16,072 bases of DNA from Hamiltosporidium magnivora (lineage: Eukaryota > Microsporidia > Dubosqiidae), in assembly GCA_004325065.1 (NCBI GenBank), contig PITI01000245.1, positions 1 through 16,072 on the forward strand. The letters run 5' to 3'. The notes under the pieces are model-generated. The model saw nothing but the letters and a program-made list of their open reading frames with translations, ran no database searches and had not been told where the DNA came from. The translations under genes and the position numbers were made by a program. Shown piece by piece: positions 10,101-16,072 of this stretch (position 1 is its first letter; each line of letters begins with the position of its first letter).

Positions 10101-10593
10101 AATTGCTTTAAGTTTTTTGTCAGAAAATTTACAAATATTGGTTCTTGTGCTTGATTACAATCCATAAAAAATTTATAAGCTAGAATACTATATTTATAAT
10201 GGTTTTCAAGTGTCTTCCTTACTGCAAATATTGATCACTAGTCGAGTTCTAAATTCAAAATTCCTGTGATATTTGCCAAGAAAGCTATTTCATACTACGC
10301 TTTTCTGTTTGTAATTATTCTTAGAGAAAATTGTACCAACATATATGTTAGCAGATTTCTCTATGCTTTCAAATTGTATTTTTGAGATTTTTTTATGTAC
10401 TTACAGTACCAGTGTGAAACTTCCTAATTAGGTATTTTATTTTTCATATAATTTGTATTTAACTGTGTATAGTTTTCTCGAGAAATCTTTCCATGCATTG
10501 AGAATTCTTAACGATTCCTTTTGGTAACATAATTGGTCTCTAGAGTTACGAAAACATGATTTATCCTTGCTATAGTTGGCTTCAAGACAATGA
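7169..10593. other. long AT-rich stretch without a convincing gene
   Basis: About 3.4 kb. Items looked at: a plus-strand 81-codon stop-free run ending at 8231 with its first ATG at 8025 (68 aa, includes NDRWLVRKNFLPIS), and a minus-strand 37-codon run near 9405-9515 containing NPDVGEDTVIWDLFDTSKK followed by frequent stops. Neither exceeds what this composition can give by chance and neither has a recognised domain. They may be worn fragments of old genes. No tRNA, repeat array or known element was seen. Confidence 0.45.
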
Positions 10594-10823
10594 TCTAAAA
10601 TAATTAATAAAGTCTTTATTCAAATAGCAACAAATATTTGGTTCATGGCACTTCCTGGATTGGGGTTAACCCGAAATTCGGCCGATGATGTTACTTACAT
10701 ATTTCATTTTTGGTAAATTATGGCCAAGAAGACATGGATACTGATAAAATCAATTAATATGCTTATTAAAATTTTGTTTATATACACAACCTCATGTGAA
10801 TATATGATTCAAAAACGATGATT
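10594..10823. other. G+C-richer island, ambiguous coding relic
   Basis: Plus strand: about 76 codons with one internal stop (TAA near 10715), including NIWFMALPGLGLTRNSADDV. Minus strand: two blocks of 24 and 28 codons split by one stop, including LPKMKYVSNIIGRISG and PQSRKCHEPNICCY. Both readings cannot be right, and neither matches a family I know. The core 10645-10685 is unusually G+C-rich and carries the perfect palindrome GGGTTAACCC. It could be a gene or transposon fragment. Confidence 0.15.
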
Positions 10824-11149
10824 CATTTTAAGATCATTACGAACGTCCATACATAGGTGGTATTTTTTATTACTGTGATTTTCCATGTGCTAATATCTTC
10901 CGTGTGTTTCTCAGTCCTAGTTCTAACCTTTTTTTATTTTTTTGAGTTTTTACCAACTAAAATTTTTTTTACCTACTTTTTATAGTATAAATATAAGAAG
11001 TATATTAGATTTCCATTTTAGGTATATAAAATATTAATATCAGGTACGTTATTATATCGAAAAATTGACTTTATATCTTTAGTATGATTTATTTCATTTT
11101 TAATTTTTATTTGTTTATTATGCCGAATAGAATATGAACTAACTCCCTA
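10824..11149. other. AT-rich intergenic stretch
   Basis: Very AT-rich with frequent stops in all frames. I see nothing to annotate. Confidence 0.5.
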
Positions 11150-11507
11150 TAATCCCAAGTTATAACAGATTAAAGGAGGACCGAAATAAATAAATACCTA
11201 AGGATGAAGATGAAATGGGTTCCAGTGATTGAGAAAAAAATACATGAGCCATATATAGACAATGCAAAACAACAATTTTTGCAAGATAACCATAAAAATA
11301 GACTTATCGCGTGCGGGATATACCAATAACCCCAAGTTAATCCTAGAACGGGGAGTTACTAAGAACCGAAGATTAACCGGATTTGCTCTATATTTTTCCA
11401 ACGTTTTATCTGGTTTATCCTTTACGTTTAGACTCCAATTTCTACAATTTGTCAATATATCTAAAGCTTCTTTGGTTCACTATTTAAGTATTCTTAAAGC
11501 TTTGTAA
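11150..11507. other. composition island with overlapping open frames on both strands
   Basis: Three frames are open over the same DNA: a plus-strand 41-codon frame from ATG 11204 to TAA 11327 (MKMKWVPVIEKKIHEPYIDN...), a plus-strand 81-codon frame ending at 11507, and a minus-strand 85-codon frame ending at 11198. The G+C is higher than in the flanks, and the word CCCAAGTTA occurs at 11154 and 11332. No frame has a recognised domain or a better start context than the others. It is most likely a decayed insertion or gene fragment; I cannot choose a strand. Confidence 0.2.
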
Positions 11508-12703
11508 TCATATCAGGTCCCAGATAATATTTTTATCCCTTTCCTAAATATCTAATATATTCGCTAAATCTAAATACTCATGCTGTATTTTAATTTTATT
11601 TGCTTGTTTTTCTTGTTATTTTATAATATTCGATATATTTGTTCGTGTTTCGTAAAAATGGTCTATTAATTTTCTGGTTTTTTGCGTAAAAAATTTGATT
11701 TGACCAAAATTCTTATTATAATTGCATGATCGCACTCTTGATCACACTTTGAGTTTTTTCTTAAATTAATTCAGCCCGATACACATCTTTGCTATTTGTT
11801 TGTCATTTTTTTTTCTGCAAAGTCACTATTAATCGACTTCATCTGATACATTAGTTGTACCATTTTATGGCTTTATCTATTCGTTTCAATTTTTTTCGAT
11901 GTAAAGACCATGCGATATAGCATACCCAAAGCTCTATATTGTAGGCTTCTGACGGTTTTAACGGTACGATTATCGATATCTGATTTTTTCTCGAGAAATT
12001 TTAACTTTATATGAGAGCTCTTCAAAAATGTACTCATTCACAATATTTCAAGCATTTTCGAGTTGATGAAACATCATAAAATTTTTATAAATTGCGTGTT
12101 TCAGGATTTCTGGGTAAGTTTATACATTTTTTTATAGATAAATAGCTTCTGGGAACAATCATATCTTTGCTTTTGCAAAATAAACCGATACGGCTCACTT
12201 ATTTTCAAGTTTGGATATGATTCATCTCTTTCAATGTAGGTGGCCATATATACATTATCTTCTTAATATTCAGGTCTTTATTAGAGAATTTTAAATCATG
12301 GCTTGGAAACTTTTATACATTTTTTTTAAATCATTTGCCTATTTTTATTAATTTATTTCTATCGCGTCTCCTCAGGGCGTGTTAACATACCAAGTTTGTT
12401 TCAAAACCAGCCCCTATATCTTGATTAAAGTAGTTGTTCATTTTTGGTCAGTGAACCAAAAGCTCCATATAAAAGATCATTTTTGATTGTAATGGAATAT
12501 TAAAAAATAAATTGTTTTACTGTAGTATAAATCTGAGTATTCTTCGGTTAAACGCAAGAACTCTTACATCGTATTCTCCGTTATTTCACAATATATATTA
12601 TAAATCCTCCCACCTAATTTTCAAGTAAGTTTAAGGCGTACACTAAGTGAAAATAGATGGATCTATTCTATTTCCAATATTACTAATATGGTCGTTTTTA
12701 CGC
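11508..12703. other. AT-rich intergenic stretch
   Basis: About 1.2 kb of AT-rich DNA without a supported gene. It contains one of two copies of the palindrome TTTCTCGAGAAA (11987-11998). Confidence 0.5.
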
Positions 12704-12943
12704 TCATTTAATTGCTAGAATTAGTTTAAAATTTTTGTTAATTTTTCTCGTTTTTAACAATATGATATTTAATGAAAAGTTGTGTCGGTAGCCGATTCGG
12801 TTTATTTAACAAACCAACGACTGGCAAAGAAGTGGGAAAGCATAGGCTCTGGTAAAAATTTGAAAGATTTAGTTAAATTTATCTGGCTTATGGAATTCTA
12901 TATAAAGATAAGATCTCGGTGACTCATAATTTCCTTTAGCACC
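12704..12943 (-). pseudogene. possible decayed 3' gene fragment downstream of gene B
   Basis: A minus-strand frame of about 80 codons with two internal stops, from 12943 to TGA 12704-12706. It includes SYLYIEFHKPDKFN, RAYAFPLLCQSLVC and, at the end, NIILLKTRKINKNFKLIL. The end is loosely like the C-terminal KKL...KI..KN pattern of gene B and its upstream relic. The DNA is richer in G+C than its surroundings. A plus-strand reading with two stops (GSRFGLFNKPTTGKEVG) competes, so the strand is uncertain. Confidence 0.22.
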
Positions 12944-13080
12944 TTATAATATATTTTCTAGTAAATAATGAATCACTTTCAAATTATTAAATAGGATTTT
13001 GGGTGATGTAATATAATTTGCCTTAACTGACTAACTTAGAATAATAATATGATTAATTAAAGAAATATATTATTAGAAAC

Positions 13081-13105
13081 AAAAAAAAATTGCGATTTTT
13101 TTTTT
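13081..13105. repeat. inverted homopolymer runs, A9 and T10
   Basis: Nine A (13081-13089), then TTGCGA, then ten T (13096-13105), able to form a pure A-T hairpin about 100 bases past the stop of gene B. It may influence transcript ending or be simple slippage; function is unknown. Confidence 0.5.
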
Positions 13106-13179
13106 AAAAACAAAAAAATATAGTTTGAATAGAAACGTTTAAAAATAAATATAACTTATGAGTATAACACCAAAAATGA

Positions 13180-13185
13180 TTTATT
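13180..13185 (-). terminator. polyadenylation signal for gene B
   Basis: AATAAA on the minus strand (TTTATT on plus), 16 bases past the TAA of gene B. This close spacing fits the short 3' ends of microsporidian transcripts, so it is a better candidate than the one for gene A. Confidence 0.4.
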
Positions 13186-13201
13186 AAAAAAATATTGGAA
13201 T

Positions 13202-14644
13202 TTAAAAAATATTCTTAACAGAAATTTTATAAAATGTGCTAAGTTTTTTTAAAATGTAAACCAATTTTTTTTTAAAACAGGGATCGCATATTTTTTCAGA
13301 ATCATGAAGGGATTTTCGCAAATTGGCTATCGCTTTAATTGTTGTCTGATATTCATCATAGTTCCTAATAAAATATTTTGAGAAAAAGTCGTAATTATAA
13401 AAAAGTGCAAAATATGAATTAATTAACTGAATATTCACGTATAAATGCTTTCTATATTCCCCTCGTTGACTTCTTTCTATAAAATTAGTTAAATCATGTA
13501 TTTTTAAAGAAATATCATCGATATTCGTAGTGTTGATAGGGCTTTCGGGTTTTATAAGTGTATAGATTGTTTTAGCTGTTCTGTTTCTAGTCATTAATAT
13601 TATACTATATATTGAGGCTACACTGGAATTTTCTTCGGAATTATTATTTTCTGCATTCAAAATTTTATTGTTCATAACGGTTTGGCAAAGCTCATGAACA
13701 TAATATTGATATGTGAAATTCGGAACTAAAGAAAATATTTCTCGGATACAAAAGAAAAATTTTTCTCTGAAAAATATAAACTGATCCGATTCCTTATATA
13801 ATTTAATTTTATTTCCTGAAAAAACAGAAAACTGAGAGTTAAAATAACTCACATCACATACCAACAATGATTCAACCAATTTTATATAATAGTATAATGA
13901 CACATATGATATATTTTTTGTTTTTTCTATATTAAGTTCATTATGAATTTTAAATATCAGTGTAAATATAGAAGGAAATTCACTGATTAATAATGATTTT
14001 GTTTCTAGCTGTAGATGTTTCAAAAAAAATGCCATTTTATAAGGTATAATGCTATAACAATCATAAAACGTCGAATAATCGATGTTAGTTTCACGTAATT
14101 GTATACATTCACCTACATAAATAAAAATGTTCATTATTTCAGGTATTTCAAGAGATTTAAATGTAAATCCAGTATTAATTAATTGAAAAATATCTGTCAG
14201 AGTTATGGTTCGATTATAAATTATATTTATGAAGATAAATTCTATTTCCAAGTTGCCTATATATGCATGAAGATCTATATAAACTTGAGAGTAAAAAAAA
14301 TGATCATGTACGAAATTAAAATTTGGTTCATTTGTTAAATTCGTGGCTTGGATATCCCTTGCATCGTTACGATTTTCGTTTTCTAAATCATCGATTGCAA
14401 CCAACTCAGGTATTTTTAAAACCACAGTTTCATCGATTATATTACAAAAATCACATTCTAAAAATGATTCTTTGGTTTCTTTATTAGTATTTGAAGAGTC
14501 TTCAACCTTTATATTTTCCAAAAAGTTGGTATCAGTAGTAAGTATTTTCTCTTTTTGGATAAACTTCTTTACTTTACCTTTCTTTTTGTTTCTTTTGGCC
14601 TGTGCTTCAAAAATGAATGTAATAAACCAGAGGAATAATATCAT
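13202..14644 (-). CDS. gene B: hypothetical secreted protein with two CxxC motifs, 480 aa
   Basis: An intact intronless frame from ATG 14642-14644 to TAA 13202-13204. The start is supported by CCCC one base before the ATG and by the signal peptide it yields: MILFLWFITFIFEAQA, with an A-x-A cleavage site after residue 16. The mature N-terminus begins with a strongly basic run (KRNKKKGKVKK, 17-27), then a short acidic and polar segment to about residue 105. Residues 110-480 are rich in aromatic and aliphatic residues and probably helical. Two CxxC pairs lie near the ends: C64-x-x-C67 and C453-x-x-C456. IYSIILM (345-351) and the following I...I...TN.I (378-389) align with gene A residues 448-487. 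No known family is recognised; a lineage-specific exported protein is inferred. A decayed relative lies 47 bases upstream in the same orientation. Confidence 0.85.
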   Translation of the reverse strand: MILFLWFITFIFEAQAKRNKKKGKVKKFIQKEKILTTDTNFLENIKVEDSSNTNKETKESFLECDFCNIIDETVVLKIPELVAIDDLENENRNDARDIQATNLTNEPNFNFVHDHFFYSQVYIDLHAYIGNLEIEFIFINIIYNRTITLTDIFQLINTGFTFKSLEIPEIMNIFIYVGECIQLRETNIDYSTFYDCYSIIPYKMAFFLKHLQLETKSLLISEFPSIFTLIFKIHNELNIEKTKNISYVSLYYYIKLVESLLVCDVSYFNSQFSVFSGNKIKLYKESDQFIFFREKFFFCIREIFSLVPNFTYQYYVHELCQTVMNNKILNAENNNSEENSSVASIYSIILMTRNRTAKTIYTLIKPESPINTTNIDDISLKIHDLTNFIERSQRGEYRKHLYVNIQLINSYFALFYNYDFFSKYFIRNYDEYQTTIKAIANLRKSLHDSEKICDPCFKKKLVYILKKLSTFYKISVKNIF

Positions 14645-14650
14645 TGGGGC
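14645..14650 (-). promoter_or_regulatory. CCC-type start-site signal of gene B
   Basis: On the minus strand GCCCCA directly precedes the ATG. C-runs just before start codons are a known microsporidian signal near the transcription start and suggest a very short leader. In this AT-rich DNA a run of four C beside a start is unlikely by chance. Gene A lacks it. Confidence 0.45.
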
Positions 14651-14691
14651 AATTTTTCTTGCGATATTTTTATAATCAGTTATTTACCAAA

Positions 14692-15566
14692 TTAGGATTT
14701 TGATTGATTAGCCAATATTTGAGTTTTAGAAAGCAATAAATTTTTGATCTTTACAGGAAATTTCAATTTTTTTAGCAAGAAGTTAATATTTCTAGATATT
14801 TGATTTGAGTTAGCAGGTAATTCCATGATACTTCGATAAAATTCTCTCGTTTTCTTGTTTAAATTAAATTTGTCTACTATTAACTTTTTTTAGTAATCAA
14901 TTATTAGACATTCATTCATGGTATTCAGCGAACTATGATGTAGTATAGTCTGAAAAATTGAATATTTATTGTGCATTTGAATTAATTAGACCTATATGAA
15001 GCCAAGGTATGTACCTGCCGTGTATTTAATTGTATATCAGAAGCTTATTAAATTATTCGGTGGCAAAAATGCTTCGATATGGCTATTAAATAGGACTCAT
15101 GCAGTGAATAATTATTTATATCTACTCCTTCTAAGTAGATAAAATGGCAAGTATTAAAAACGAATAATATGTCACCTAGTTCAAGAAATTCCTTAAACTG
15201 TATAATTAGAAACAGATTAGATACCCGTATAAAAATTGATGTTTGAATTCGGAAAAATAGACCGAAAATATTTATTTTAGATAAGAAATAAAATGTTATC
15301 ACATTTATTAAGATCAGAATTACTCCACAAGATTTGTTTCAAATTTTGAACACAAAACCAAAAAATTAAGGCATAATAGCCAATTAACGGGATTATACTT
15401 ATATTTTGGGTTTGGAGATAATCTATATTTCTAATGGACTGTTATTGTAATCACATATTATTAAATTTATGTAAGAAGCTAGAATACCAATATGAAAAGG
15501 TATTTTTTCAGTTAGGTATATTTAAAAAAAACCATTGAAACTATTTCTTTTAATCGACGAATAATA
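14692..15566 (-). pseudogene. decayed relative of gene B, directly upstream of it
   Basis: Minus-strand coding-like blocks, in order, broken by several stops and about three frameshifts, ending at TAA 14692-14694. Three pieces align collinearly with gene B: YINLIICDYNNSPLEI with FINIIYNRTITLTDI (138-152); QFKEFLELGDILFVF with TFKSLEIPEIMNIF (161-174), followed at the same distance by NYS versus DYS; and FLLKKLKFPVKIKNLL with YILKKLSTFYKISVKNIF (463-480). The second piece lies in a 100-codon stop-free run ending at 15048, the third in a 68-codon run ending at 14692. The middle is shorter than in gene B (roughly 290 codons in all against 343), so internal sequence is lost, and no signal peptide was found. 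The 47-base gap to gene B suggests a tandem duplicate that decayed. The alignments are short and made by eye. Confidence 0.45.
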
Positions 15567-15877
15567 TTATTTCAATATAAAATGTTAAGTATGCCGGAAA
15601 AGGACATTTAGCTGTAATATATAAAAAATAATGGAATATCACATATTGATTCCTTCAGTACATGCTAACGCGGGAAAATAAGCCAAAAACTTCTCAAAAA
15701 CCTATCGAAACTCAATGTTAGGGAAGAACCAAATCAAAGCATTTACGAAGAATATAAAAAGAGTCAAATAAATCATCGGAAGAGATCGAAGAACGTAGGG
15801 AAGAATCGAAAGATAAAAATTATCCAATTATAACTAAATTATCAAAAATATTTATTTTATTATTGTGTACTTTTTAA
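15567..15877 (+). other. purine-rich island with several open frames
   Basis: The plus strand from about 15660 to 15815 is rich in A and G, so all three plus frames stay open for long stretches. One ends at TAA 15875-15877 and reads EEIEERREESKDKNYP followed by a hydrophobic tail (KLSKIFILLLCTF). Another starts at ATG 15632 and a third at ATG 15662. Because T is scarce, openness here is weak evidence. It could be the charged part of a decayed gene; no family is recognised. Confidence 0.2.
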
Positions 15878-16072
15878 AAAGATAAAAATGTTTTTTTAAC
15901 AACTTTACGATTATCTCAATGTATGAACTAAAATCTAGTATTAAAAAAAGTCATTGGGAAATTTCATTACATATATTGTAATAAATTTATATGAAAACTA
16001 CTTATCTTTAAGAAATATATTTTTAAATCCATCATCCCTCATGGTAAATATGAATTTAGTAGATTTAAAAGT
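15878..16072. other. AT-rich stretch to the window end
   Basis: AT-rich DNA with stops in all frames; nothing to annotate. Confidence 0.5.

Noticed and set aside
14343..14675. 110-codon plus-strand frame over the start of gene B
   Set aside because: It is antisense to the N-terminal coding region of gene B, whose signal peptide, start signal and length are better supported.

Overview
The window looks like a gene-poor, very AT-rich (about a quarter G+C) eukaryotic genome, most probably a microsporidian with an expanded genome. The reasons are intronless genes, proteins rich in Asn, Lys, Ile and Phe, two genes that open with a secretion signal, a C-run directly before one start codon (a known microsporidian start-site signal), AATAAA-type signals after stop codons, and long non-coding stretches. 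No tRNA, known rRNA, CRISPR array or bacterial-style operon was seen. The organism call is inference.

Layout. 1-113: possible 3' end of a gene entering from the left. About 600-1305: a G+C-richer island with no open reading frame and several clear RNA-type helices; it resembles the structured 5' untranslated region of a non-LTR retrotransposon whose coding part is missing, but an independent non-coding RNA is possible. 1306-3416: AT-rich, with at most a broken reading-frame fragment at 1509-1790. 3417-4244 (minus): a probable decayed gene. 4470-6359 (minus): intact gene A, 629 aa. 6522-7168 (minus): a probable decayed gene of unknown family. 7169-12703: over 5 kb without a convincing gene, with a few G+C-richer islands that read weakly on both strands. 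12704-12943 (minus): possible decayed fragment. 13202-14644 (minus): intact gene B, 480 aa. 14692-15566 (minus): a decayed relative of gene B directly upstream of it. 15567-16072: AT-rich apart from a purine-rich island.

How the parts fit. Genes A and B share a design: N-terminal secretion signal, basic cluster near the mature N-terminus, a polar low-complexity segment (long in A, short in B), and a large hydrophobic, predicted helical C-terminal region. By hand alignment they also share a weak, collinear motif near the C-terminus. The minus-strand relics at 3417-4244 and 14692-15566 contain pieces that align with the same regions. The most interesting reading is a lineage-specific multigene family of predicted secreted proteins that duplicates and decays in place, all in one orientation. 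This rests on short hand alignments in a biased composition and needs profile searches. With this base composition, chance stop-free runs of 60-80 codons are expected somewhere in the window, so run length alone was not taken as proof of a gene.
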